Assembly (NCBI GenBank): GCA_025961275.1
Contig: JAOQNJ010000001.1
Span: 2,935,353-2,999,352 of the forward strand
Length of the DNA stretch: 64,000 bases
Direction of reading: 5' to 3'
From: Providencia alcalifaciens
Lineage (GTDB): Bacteria > Pseudomonadota > Gammaproteobacteria > Enterobacterales > Enterobacteriaceae
Shown here: positions 8,383 through 16,374 of the stretch, one piece after another
Numbering within the stretch: position 1 is the stretch's first letter
Layout: every line of letters begins with the position of its first letter
Position numbers and translations under genes: made by a program
The notes under the pieces: generated by a model
The model's database searches: none
What the model was told of the DNA's origin: nothing
Seen by the model: the letters and a program-made list of their open reading frames with translations, nothing else

Positions 8383-9891
8383 ATGGAAACTAAAGACTTG
8401 ATTGTAATCGGCGGTGGTATTAACGGCGCTGGTATTGCAGCGGATGCTGCTGGCCGTGGACTATCGGTATTGCTGCTTGAGGGTCAAGACTTAGCAAGTG
8501 CAACGTCATCTGCGAGTTCGAAACTGATCCACGGTGGTTTACGTTACCTCGAACATTATGAATTCCGCCTCGTCAGCGAAGCGCTTGCTGAACGTGAAGT
8601 ATTACTCAAACTTGCGCCACACATTGCGTTTCCAATGCGCTTTCGTTTGCCACATCAGCCACACTTACGCCCAGCTTGGATGATCCGTATTGGCCTGTTC
8701 CTCTATGACCATTTAGGAAAACGCACCAGCCTACCGAGCAGCAAAGGATTAAAATTTGGTCAAAATTCGGTATTAAAAGCTGAGCTCAATAGAGGTTTCG
8801 AATATTCAGACTGCTGGGTTGATGATGCGCGTTTAGTTGTATTAAACTCTCAAGAAGTAGTACGCAAAAACGGTGAGGTTCGTACTCGTACCAAAGTCAC
8901 CCGTGCTTATCGCGAAGAGGGTTTATGGATTGTTGAAGCCGAAGATCTGCGTACTGGTGAAAAAGAGACTTGGAAAGCAAAAGGCTTAGTTAATGCAACG
9001 GGCCCATGGGTCAAAGAGTTCTTTGATGATGGCTTGAAGTTAAAATCACCCTATGGCATTCGTCTAATCAAAGGTAGCCATATTGTGGTCCCTCGTGCAC
9101 ATGACGAACCACAAGCCTACATTTTACAAAATGAAGACAACCGTATTGTTTTCGTGATCCCTTGGATGGATGAATTTTCTATCATCGGTACCACTGATGT
9201 TGAGTACAACGGTGATCCAAAAGATGTACGTATCGATGACAATGAAGTTAACTATCTGTTGAAAGTCTACAACGACCACTTCAAAAAGCAGTTAGGTAAA
9301 AATGATGTTGTTTGGGATTACTCAGGTGTGCGCCCACTGTGTGACGATGAATCAGACTCACCACAAGCTATCACCCGTGATTACACACTGGATATTCATG
9401 ATGAAAATGGTAAAGCACCATTGCTCTCTGTTTTCGGTGGTAAATTAACTACTTACCGTAAATTAGCAGAAGCGGCTGTTGGTAAGCTTACACCTTATTA
9501 CCAAAATGCTGGTGCGGCATGGACCAAAAATGGTCAGCTTCCTGGCGGTGATCTCGAAGGTTGTGACCGTGATGGTTATTCACGTCTACTACGTCAGCGT
9601 TATAACTGGTTACCTGAAGGACTTGCGCTGCGTTTTGCCAGAACCTACGGCAGCCAAAGTAAGCTGATCCTTGACGGTGCAAACTCACTGAATGATCTCG
9701 GTGAAGCATTCGGTCATAACGTTTATGAAGCTGAACTACGTTACTTAGTCAAATACGAGTGGGTGAGTGAATTAGATGATGCCATCTGGCGTCGTACCAA
9801 ATTGGGCATGTGGCTGAATGACAGCGAAAAACAGCGCATCGCACAATGGCTAGCAGAGCATACTAAAGTGACAACGCCTGCTGCAATTTAG
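8383..9891 (+). CDS. glpD: Aerobic glycerol-3-phosphate dehydrogenase
   Basis: 502 residues, the usual GlpD length (E. coli 501). The N-terminal FAD-binding Rossmann motif is GGGINGAGIAADAAGRG (about 8-24); SSKLIHGGLRYLE and FGGKLTTYRKLAE are family signatures. It oxidises glycerol 3-phosphate to dihydroxyacetone phosphate and passes electrons to ubiquinone at the inner face of the membrane. AGGGGGA forms the ribosome site. It is followed by a strong terminator, so it is transcribed alone. Confidence 0.97.
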   Translation: METKDLIVIGGGINGAGIAADAAGRGLSVLLLEGQDLASATSSASSKLIHGGLRYLEHYEFRLVSEALAEREVLLKLAPHIAFPMRFRLPHQPHLRPAWMIRIGLFLYDHLGKRTSLPSSKGLKFGQNSVLKAELNRGFEYSDCWVDDARLVVLNSQEVVRKNGEVRTRTKVTRAYREEGLWIVEAEDLRTGEKETWKAKGLVNATGPWVKEFFDDGLKLKSPYGIRLIKGSHIVVPRAHDEPQAYILQNEDNRIVFVIPWMDEFSIIGTTDVEYNGDPKDVRIDDNEVNYLLKVYNDHFKKQLGKNDVVWDYSGVRPLCDDESDSPQAITRDYTLDIHDENGKAPLLSVFGGKLTTYRKLAEAAVGKLTPYYQNAGAAWTKNGQLPGGDLEGCDRDGYSRLLRQRYNWLPEGLALRFARTYGSQSKLILDGANSLNDLGEAFGHNVYEAELRYLVKYEWVSELDDAIWRRTKLGMWLNDSEKQRIAQWLAEHTKVTTPAAI

Positions 9892-9929
9892 TTGTAAAAA
9901 TAGTCATAAAATCTCATTGTTAATAGACT

Positions 9930-9964
9930 AAAGCCAGTCAGTTCATTGTTCTGACTGGCTTTTC
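9930..9964 (+). terminator. Intrinsic terminator of glpD
   Basis: AAAGCCAGTCAG / CTGACTGGCTTT stem, 9-base loop, then TTTT. Confidence 0.88.
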
Positions 9965-10221
9965 AATTTACAGATTATCCTCGATTTTCAAACCGCGTTA
10001 TGAGTTGCATGATTTCATTTTCTTTGCTTATAATATCAACATTATTTCCTTTAACCTTATTAATAGGTATCCCCCGACGATGAACTAAGTACTGCCAGAA
10101 AATGCTTATAAATACCCTTTTGTGGTATTCCTTTTCTGTTGCTGGCAGGCAATCGCCGTCAATCTTCTCTTTCTATGAAAGATAGCACTCTATTGTCTGC
10201 CCCTGTTTTAAGGAGGTACAC
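9965..10221 (+). other. AT-rich spacer before the broken ABC-F gene
   Basis: No gene seen. AAGGAGG at about 10209-10216 is a strong ribosome site for the following truncated gene. The rest shows no motif I can name. Confidence 0.4.
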
Positions 10222-10432
10222 ATGACTGTTGCTTGTCACTTTTCACAACTCAATATCGAATTTAACCAAACCGCACTTTTCCCACCACTCAGTGGAACAT
10301 TCGTACGCCAAAAAAATGCTCTAATTGCTCACAATGGCAGGGGGAAATCGGTATTTATGCGCCTATTAGCAGGTCTGCTATCCTCTACATACGGTCATGT
10401 TAACTGGATGATGCCCTTTATCCATGTCGACC
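10222..10432 (+). pseudogene. ABC-F family ATPase, N-terminal remnant cut by IS
   Basis: About 70 residues of an ATP-binding cassette protein remain, with a good ribosome site. The Walker A region reads IAHNGRGKSVFMRLLAGLL, and GHVNW followed by FIHVD resembles the start of soluble ABC-F proteins with two cassettes. The frame runs into the insertion sequence at 10433 and stops at 10476 inside it. The signature, Walker B and second cassette are missing, and no continuation is visible after the IS at 11665. So it is not a simple insertion; flanking DNA was lost. The ABC-F assignment is by resemblance, moderately sure. Confidence 0.7.
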
Positions 10433-10496
10433 TGATCTGCTTTAATCAAACAGGACACTTTAATAATGGAATATAATCCAATTATTGAGGTGTTAA

Positions 10497-10784
10497 ATGA
10501 AAAAACGAACAAACAGGTTTTACACTACTGAGTTTAAGCAAGAAGCGGTCGCATTAGTCACCGAACAAGGTTATAGCGTCCCAAAAGCGGCAGCTTCATT
10601 AGGGATCACCGATAAATTACTTTATAACTGGAAAGCAAAATTCGATGCTGAACAATCCGGTAGCAGCTTGAATGCCGATGAGAGAACTGAGCTATTAAGG
10701 CTTCGAAAAGAAAATAAAGAACTTAGGATGGAGAAAGAGATCCTAAAAAAAGCCAGCGCCCTCCTGCTAAAGGAAACCAAGTAG
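10497..10784 (+). CDS. IS3-family transposase OrfA (copy 1)
   Basis: 95 residues: an N-terminal helix-turn-helix ([26 protein letters not shown]) that binds the element's ends, then a leucine-zipper-like coiled coil ([21 protein letters not shown]). An A7 run at 10745-10751 near the end (CCTAAAAAAAGCC) is the likely -1 slippage site. In the -1 frame the sequence stays open into orfB, giving an OrfAB transposase. Differs from copy 2 by Thr for Ala after ADER. Confidence 0.93.
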   Translation: MKKRTNRFYTTEFKQEAVALVTEQGYSVPKAAASLGITDKLLYNWKAKFDAEQSGSSLNADERTELLRLRKENKELRMEKEILKKASALLLKETK

Positions 10785-10822
10785 CGTTTAAAACGATTAA
10801 GCAATTATCTTCACAGTTTCCC

Positions 10823-11647
10823 GTGCTGAAGCTCTGCAAGTTAATGAAAATAAGTCGTTCTGCCTACTATGCTTGGCTTAAACGCCCAGCAAAATTGATC
10901 ACCGCAGAACAACTTAGCCTGTACCGCAGAGCCAAAGCTATCTTTGAACAGAGTCGAAATAGCTTAGGTTATAGAACGTTACGTAAACGGTTATGCAAAG
11001 AGGGCTTTAGCGTGAGTGCTTATGGCGTTCAAAAGCTAATGGCTCAGCTTGGCCTAGTCGTCACTCAGCGCGTTGCTTACAAAGTCACCACAAAACGCAA
11101 ACACAGTGATGCCGTAGCCGATAATTTGCTCAATCAAAATTTTAATCCTCACGCACCTAACGAAGTGTGGGCGGGTGATGTGACCTATTTAAAAACAGGG
11201 GAAGGCTGGATGTATTTAGCCATCGTGATGGACTTATACTCACGCCGTATTGTGGGTTGGCATATCGATAAACGAATGACGGCAGATTTAGTCAGTAAAG
11301 CCTTGATGAAAGCGTATAACTTACGCCAGCCCGAAAAAGGCTTAGTCTTTCATAGTGATAGAGGCTCTCAATATACGAGTAAGCGATATCGCCGCTTGCT
11401 AACAAGCTATGGTATTAGGGCAAGCATGGGTGATGTTGGAGCCTGTTGGGATAACGCCGTTGTAGAACGATTTTTTGGCAGTTTAAAACACGATTGGGTA
11501 CTGAAAATCCCTCAGCCGACTCGGAAACAGATGAAAGAAGATGTTATCGCGTATATGCGCTATTACAACCTAGAAAGGTTTCATACTGCCAACGGTGATC
11601 TGTCCCCAATTGAGTATGAACAAAATTCCTTAAGAAAAGTGTCCTGA
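10823..11647 (+). CDS. IS3-family transposase OrfB, DDE integrase domain (copy 1)
   Basis: 274 residues from a GTG; probably made mainly as the C-terminal part of OrfAB by -1 frameshifting. It has the HTH_21-like region (SRNSLGYRTLRKRL) and a DDE catalytic core: Asp in WAGDVTYL, Asp in FHSDRGSQYTS, Glu in NAVVERFFGSLK. The end (YNLERFHTANGDLSP) is typical of IS3-group integrases. It appears intact and possibly active. Confidence 0.94.
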   Translation: MLKLCKLMKISRSAYYAWLKRPAKLITAEQLSLYRRAKAIFEQSRNSLGYRTLRKRLCKEGFSVSAYGVQKLMAQLGLVVTQRVAYKVTTKRKHSDAVADNLLNQNFNPHAPNEVWAGDVTYLKTGEGWMYLAIVMDLYSRRIVGWHIDKRMTADLVSKALMKAYNLRQPEKGLVFHSDRGSQYTSKRYRRLLTSYGIRASMGDVGACWDNAVVERFFGSLKHDWVLKIPQPTRKQMKEDVIAYMRYYNLERFHTANGDLSPIEYEQNSLRKVS

Positions 11648-11863
11648 TTTAGTTGCACAGAACAGCCATCGAAACAGCGGACTGATTTACATCCATTCGT
11701 CATAACCTTCTAATGAACAAATTAGGGTTTATTGACCTTAATGGCCATTTTTTGCTTATGGCAACCGCATTTATGTATTAAGCCAACATAAAAACTAATC
11801 ACCCTGATTTAATTAAATATTTCCACTGATAAAAGACAGTAGAAATAAGATTAAAAAGCCTAA

Positions 11864-12214
11864 TTATTTAATGTTTTTCTCAATAAACATTTTTAATACC
11901 TGCGCCTGATTGTGCTCGGTATCTTTTGCGCTGTAGAGCAAAGTGAGATTACCTTGCTGAGCTTTTTCGATGAGTGGCATCCACAACTTAGAATTATCAT
12001 TCAACTCTTGATAATAACGTTCAACAAACTCGTTAAATTGATCGGTATTTTGATGAAACCATTTACGTAGCTCATTTGAGGGCGCAACCTCTTTATTCCA
12101 CTCTTGGTACTGTAAATCCTTTTTTTTAATTCCTCTTGGCCATAAACGATCAATAAGCACGCGGTATCCATCCTCAGGTGATACTGACTCATAGACTCTT
12201 TTACAGTAAATCAT
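11864..12214 (-). CDS. yeaO: DUF488-family protein (YeaO-like)
   Basis: 116 residues. The start CKRVYE, the RVLIDRLWPRG motif, the WNKEVAPSNELRKWF segment and the closing LLYSAKD are hallmark DUF488/YeaO patterns. The biochemical function of the family is not settled. It is a small cytoplasmic protein with no signal or membrane segment, read towards the IS. About 200 bases between the IS end and this gene hold nothing I recognise. Confidence 0.8.
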   Translation of the reverse strand: MIYCKRVYESVSPEDGYRVLIDRLWPRGIKKKDLQYQEWNKEVAPSNELRKWFHQNTDQFNEFVERYYQELNDNSKLWMPLIEKAQQGNLTLLYSAKDTEHNQAQVLKMFIEKNIK

Positions 12215-12253
12215 ATTCCCCTCCTTTTGGTCACCACAAAGTTGCTTTATTGG

Positions 12254-12790
12254 CTAATGAACAAACGTATTTTTTACTCGAACGGATTTTAAAAAATACG
12301 GTATCCAGATAACACAAGCAATCACACTGCGTAAAATATCCCGAATATCCGTTGCTTCAACTGGCACTGAAAGTAGCTGTTTAGCTAGGATAATATCCGC
12401 AATAATTAACACCAGAGAAAATAGATAGAAGAAAATACTCACTCTAATGGTCAATCTTTTTTTAGTAAAAAAGAGATAGCAAAGAAATAACAGTGTTCCA
12501 TAGAGGATAGCGTTTCCGAGCACCTCGAAATAGATTAATTCTTTAAATAATGGAATGAACGCGGACGATATAGGATTCGTTAACTCATCCCAATATTCAA
12601 ATATATCAGGATATGTTATCCAAAAACTAAAGGGTAAATAGAAAACAGAGATAATCAACCCTAACATTGGCAGAATTAACCATCCGCTGAGCCCTTCGAG
12701 TTTGGGCACTGGCTGATAATTCGATGCCTTCATAGAAGGTGTATCATGATTGTCGCTAAGTACAGAGCGATCTTCTAAATTATTCATCAT
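12254..12790 (-). CDS. DUF2569-family membrane protein
   Basis: About 178 residues with roughly four hydrophobic segments. The first (LSGWLILPMLGLIISVFYLPF) carries the GLxGWLxLP pattern that marks DUF2569 (E. coli YdgK-like). A polar N-terminal tail of about 35 residues precedes it. The ATG at 12790 is preferred because AAGGATG lies before it; the frame opens at 12811. Function unknown. It is divergent from the 13.07 kb operon, with a 280-base AT-rich gap that probably holds both promoters. Confidence 0.7.
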   Translation of the reverse strand: MMNNLEDRSVLSDNHDTPSMKASNYQPVPKLEGLSGWLILPMLGLIISVFYLPFSFWITYPDIFEYWDELTNPISSAFIPLFKELIYFEVLGNAILYGTLLFLCYLFFTKKRLTIRVSIFFYLFSLVLIIADIILAKQLLSVPVEATDIRDILRSVIACVIWIPYFLKSVRVKNTFVH

Positions 12791-13072
12791 CACATCCTTG
12801 CTTTGTCTCAATCAACCACTTTAATGAAACCCGCTAAAGAGTGAATACTACGTTCGCATTCATCAGATTTAAATTTAACTCTTTTTGATTAAGATATCAC
12901 CTTTGAAATTCAAATTTAAAATCTCAAACTAAGATTAATCACAATAAAAATATTATATAAAACCTGCGTACAATAAACATAAAATAATTATCGTCATTAA
13001 AACACCATTAATTGGATAAAAATCCACCACTACCCCACTAGATGTTTTTCACACCATGGAGAGGCAACAAGC

Positions 13073-14326
13073 ATGTTTTTGAACTGGGGATATGCCGCAA
13101 TTAAAGCGCAAATGATTGCCAAAAATCTGCAACATGAAGGTTTAACAGGACAGCAGAGTAATCTACCGATTATTTATCTCCCGGGTATATTAGGGAGTAA
13201 ATTATATGACCTCAAAAATCAGTCTATGATTTGGGGTGATCATAAAGGCATATTTCATAAAAATGATTATGAATATCCTCTCGATAAACAATCGCAAATT
13301 CTCGCGGCAAGCAGCGCAAAACAGCTCCATTCATTTACGATCCTTCCTGGAATAGTTGATATTTTTATTACGATGGAGTTAAAAATGTCGCTCGAGCGCG
13401 CATTAAGCTATCGTGAAGGTGTGGATTTATTCTTCTTAGCTCACGATTGGCGGGCAGACCATCGTTTATTAGCCTCGATGCTTGCTAATGAAATCAAACG
13501 AATACAGCAAATTTACGGTGAGCAACAAAAAATCATTTTAATTGCACAATCGGCCTCTAATTGCGCTATCCGCTATTTTTTGCAATCAACAGACTCACAA
13601 ACTCGCGACTCTATCGCTAAATGGTATGCATTTGGGCCACCTTGGTCAGGGACCTTTCAGGCTTTGTCCATGTTTCAAACTGGTTATTATGCCGGAAGTC
13701 GCCTATTTAACGGTTTTACTCCTGATGATATTGCAGGATACCCTAGCGCCTATCAATTACTTCCTCATTCACCTCAAATTATTGATGGAAAAGGCAATGA
13801 AATAAAAGAATTTAATATTTATAATCCTGAATGTTGGAAATCCTTTCATATGGGGCCATACCGAAAAGGAATAAAGTCAATATCCGCACAGTGCCAGCGA
13901 AATCGAAATCAACTTGTCGAAAACTTAACTAGTGCGAAATCTTTTGCAGAAAGTACGGCAAGAAGAACGCCAGCAGATAGAGCTGTACCACAAGTTTGGT
14001 ATCTTAGTGACAATCATCAAGCAGTAAAAAAAGCGATTTATGACAAAGGCCATTGGTATTTACGATCCAAAGATATACTTCGTCATTATCCCCATCTTGC
14101 CTCACAAGCACTATCTCCCGGTGATGACCATTTACCTGTAGATGAACTACTACAAGAATGGGAAGGGCCAGTTATTCGAGATAAAAACCAGCATCCTTGG
14201 GGGAATGAATTTGCTTTCATCAGCCAAGCAAAAACACATCGAAAATTAGTTAATTATACGCCAAATATACGTAGCCTTATATTTGATATCGCCACGTTAC
14301 AACAAGAAATAAAAAAGAAAGCTTAG
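13073..14326 (+). CDS. LCAT/PDAT-like alpha/beta hydrolase or acyltransferase
   Basis: 417 residues. The N-terminal PIIYLPGILGSKLYD resembles the oxyanion-loop start of the lecithin:cholesterol acyltransferase family; LAHDWRADHRLLASML matches its conserved W-R block. The nucleophile elbow is degenerate: AQSAS with Ser160 where GHSMG is usual. FGPPWSGTFQAL and SAYQLLP are also LCAT-like, and SPGDDHLPVDELL may carry the acid. No signal peptide or lipobox is evident, unlike secreted lipases. It is the first of four genes: stop 14326, next frame open from 14340. Predicted to move or remove acyl chains on a lipid; the substrate is unknown. Ribosome site GGAGAGG. Confidence 0.7.
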   Translation: MFLNWGYAAIKAQMIAKNLQHEGLTGQQSNLPIIYLPGILGSKLYDLKNQSMIWGDHKGIFHKNDYEYPLDKQSQILAASSAKQLHSFTILPGIVDIFITMELKMSLERALSYREGVDLFFLAHDWRADHRLLASMLANEIKRIQQIYGEQQKIILIAQSASNCAIRYFLQSTDSQTRDSIAKWYAFGPPWSGTFQALSMFQTGYYAGSRLFNGFTPDDIAGYPSAYQLLPHSPQIIDGKGNEIKEFNIYNPECWKSFHMGPYRKGIKSISAQCQRNRNQLVENLTSAKSFAESTARRTPADRAVPQVWYLSDNHQAVKKAIYDKGHWYLRSKDILRHYPHLASQALSPGDDHLPVDELLQEWEGPVIRDKNQHPWGNEFAFISQAKTHRKLVNYTPNIRSLIFDIATLQQEIKKKA

Positions 14327-14432
14327 CTAATCATCAGTTTTGTCTGAAAATAATATTTTGAATACAAAACTGATTTATTATCGAATATATCATTTTCATA
14401 GAATCACATTGAGGGATGTCATTAAGATAATA

Positions 14433-15494
14433 ATGGAACGTAAAGAAAAGCAACCTAGAATAATATCCGGAGCCCCTCTTCCTCCCTATTATCGGCTGAT
14501 ATCGAGTGCTATAAGAGAAGTCTACTACCCCAGATGTACCCTTCAAGGTTGTATTCATACTCTATCGAAGAGTAAACCAACTCTTATTTTATGTAGCCAT
14601 CGAAATAGCGCTTTTGATGGCTATCTTATACTAAAAGCTTTTCCCTTAGCTCAAGCATTAGCCTCTATTCAATTACTAAATAGCGCTGTTATGCGATTAT
14701 TTTTTACGGGTATTCCCGTGGTACGTAAAAAAGACAAAATGCGCTTTAATATAATTGCAAATAGTTTTGATAGCCCTGTTGATGCTGGAGTAGCACATAT
14801 ATCAGCAGGTGGCTCCCTGATGTTATTTCCAGAGGGAAGTAGTGAATGGGGTTATAAGCCTTTACCTTATCAACGTGGAGCCGCAAGAATAATTCGAACA
14901 TTGATCTCTTTGAAGGTCGATTTTAATGTTATTCCTGTTGGCTTGTTCTATAGCGAACCTGATAAATTTGCCAGTAAAGCAGAAATTTTTATCGGTAAGC
15001 CGATTGAAATCATCTCTCAACAAGAACAGAGTGAACGTGAATGGGAAAGAAATATACATATACAAATCAGTGATGCACTCGACGCTGTTTCTGTAAATTG
15101 CCGAAATGAACAGATATTTAATGATGCCACTCATCATGCGGCATGTGAAAGCAGCCAGGGTAATTCATACGCTACTGCGTTTCTTGATTATCAACAAGCA
15201 CCCGAAAATTTTTCAACAATCAAACATAAGCCAGCTAAAAAAACTCACGCGATACGCTGGTTGGGTTTTTGTTTAATGTTTATCTTATTTCCTATTTTAC
15301 TCGCAGCATTATTCACATCACGCTATGCGGATGCTCGTAATACCGTCTCTTTTTTTAAAATTATCGGTGGAGGCCTCGCCAGTTTAATTTGGCTTCCTAT
15401 CATTGTAATTTTGCTATTCATATGGCCTAAATTTATATTAATTAGCCTCATGAGTGCTCTTATAGGCTATTTATTAGTTACCAAGGCTCATTAA
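14433..15494 (+). CDS. PlsC-like lysophospholipid acyltransferase with membrane tail
   Basis: 353 residues from the ATG at 14433. A TTG at 14340 would add 31 residues and is a real alternative, since it would close the gap to the upstream gene. The acyltransferase block reads LCSHRNSAFDGYL: His56 to Asp62 is spaced by five residues rather than the classic four, though the motif is otherwise right. The substrate motif FPEGSSEWG follows at about 131. The C-terminal third has two to three membrane segments (LGFCLMFILFPILLAALF and later), unusual for PlsC. One base separates its stop from the next gene, so they are cotranslated. Likely esterifies a lipid-like acceptor. Confidence 0.75.
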   Translation: MERKEKQPRIISGAPLPPYYRLISSAIREVYYPRCTLQGCIHTLSKSKPTLILCSHRNSAFDGYLILKAFPLAQALASIQLLNSAVMRLFFTGIPVVRKKDKMRFNIIANSFDSPVDAGVAHISAGGSLMLFPEGSSEWGYKPLPYQRGAARIIRTLISLKVDFNVIPVGLFYSEPDKFASKAEIFIGKPIEIISQQEQSEREWERNIHIQISDALDAVSVNCRNEQIFNDATHHAACESSQGNSYATAFLDYQQAPENFSTIKHKPAKKTHAIRWLGFCLMFILFPILLAALFTSRYADARNTVSFFKIIGGGLASLIWLPIIVILLFIWPKFILISLMSALIGYLLVTKAH

Positions 15495-15495
15495 C

Positions 15496-16374
15496 ATGAA
15501 CAACATTCCATTTGCTCGTTATCTCAATACATTATTTAGCCTAGAGTTATTTATTATTTGGTTAATGGGTACAGCAGGAACCATTATTGTCGGCTTAATA
15601 GACTCTTTTCTACCCTCTATAATAATTGGGGGAATACTCTGGTGTTTGATGATTTGGCAGGGTAAAAAACATTATATAGACTCATCAAAACGATATTGGT
15701 TTGGCCTATTACAATTAGCCGCCTGTTGGACTATTTTCCCTTTATTTAAAGCGATACGTTTAGCTTTTTATTCATGGAGCGCTGATGCACTGCTTTTCAA
15801 ATGGGATACCACTTTCTGGTACGGTGAAAGCTTACCTCTTAGAGCGGCTAAGCTACACTCACCTTGGTTAAGTGAGTTTATTTCTTTTTGCTATTTTAGT
15901 TTCTATTTTCTCATTATTGGCAGTGCACTTTTCTTCTTTTTACAACGTAAAAATCCCCACACTAAAGCCTATTTCTTTGGGCTAATGCTCATGTACCTAA
16001 TCGGTTTTATTGGCTACTTCGCATTACCAGCTGCGGGGCCTTATGCGGCTTACCCTGAAGTATTTTCTTACCCTGTAAATGATGGAGCAATGACCTTATT
16101 CCTGACAGATATGGTGGCAAAAGGGATTACTGGCATGGATGTTTTTCCAAGCCTTCATAGTGGTATCACCCTTTATATTTTAGGATTTTTATTTTTAGCC
16201 GGCTATAAACGTGTTGCATTGTGTTTATTACCATTCGCTATTGGGCTGATTATTGCAACTGTTTATTTACATTATCACTATGGTGTGGATGTCCTTCTAG
16301 GTGCTGTTCTCGCAATTTTCGTTCTGTCATTCACCGTGAAACAAGAGAAAATTTCCCATGGATCTTATTTATAA
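15496..16374 (+). CDS. PAP2/IPC-synthase-like membrane phosphotransferase
   Basis: 292 residues with about six membrane segments. The C-terminal catalytic pattern is PSLHSG and HYHYGVD, i.e. the two His and the Asp of PAP2-superfamily enzymes in the form found in inositol-phosphorylceramide synthases (PAP2_3 type). Upstream LPAAGPYAAYPE fits the same family. Such enzymes remove phosphate from a lipid or transfer a phospho-head group at the membrane. The reading frame overlaps the next gene by 17 bases, showing tight coupling. The substrate cannot be read from the sequence. Confidence 0.75.
   Translation: MNNIPFARYLNTLFSLELFIIWLMGTAGTIIVGLIDSFLPSIIIGGILWCLMIWQGKKHYIDSSKRYWFGLLQLAACWTIFPLFKAIRLAFYSWSADALLFKWDTTFWYGESLPLRAAKLHSPWLSEFISFCYFSFYFLIIGSALFFFLQRKNPHTKAYFFGLMLMYLIGFIGYFALPAAGPYAAYPEVFSYPVNDGAMTLFLTDMVAKGITGMDVFPSLHSGITLYILGFLFLAGYKRVALCLLPFAIGLIIATVYLHYHYGVDVLLGAVLAIFVLSFTVKQEKISHGSYL

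Larger units (their letters stand above)
10433..11664 (+). mobile_element. IS3-family insertion sequence, copy 1 (1232 bp)
   Basis: Limits are set by comparison with the second copy at 32690-33921, same length and orientation, differing at only three bases I can find (10523, 10686, 11657). The ends are imperfect inverted repeats about 28 bp long: left TGATCTGCTTTAATC..., right (reversed) TGTTCTGTGCAAC..., both then running into AGGACACTT. The element starts TG and ends CA as in IS3. It carries orfA and orfB in -1 relation. The flanks show no 3-4 bp duplication (left GACC, right GCCA). Confidence 0.93.

Noticed and set aside
10622-10804. Antisense frame within IS orfA
   Set aside because: A shadow of orfA, repeated identically in copy 2 only because the IS is repeated.
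11665-11863. Continuation of the ABC-F gene after IS copy 1
   Set aside because: All frames checked on both strands stop quickly and show no signature, Walker B or second cassette.
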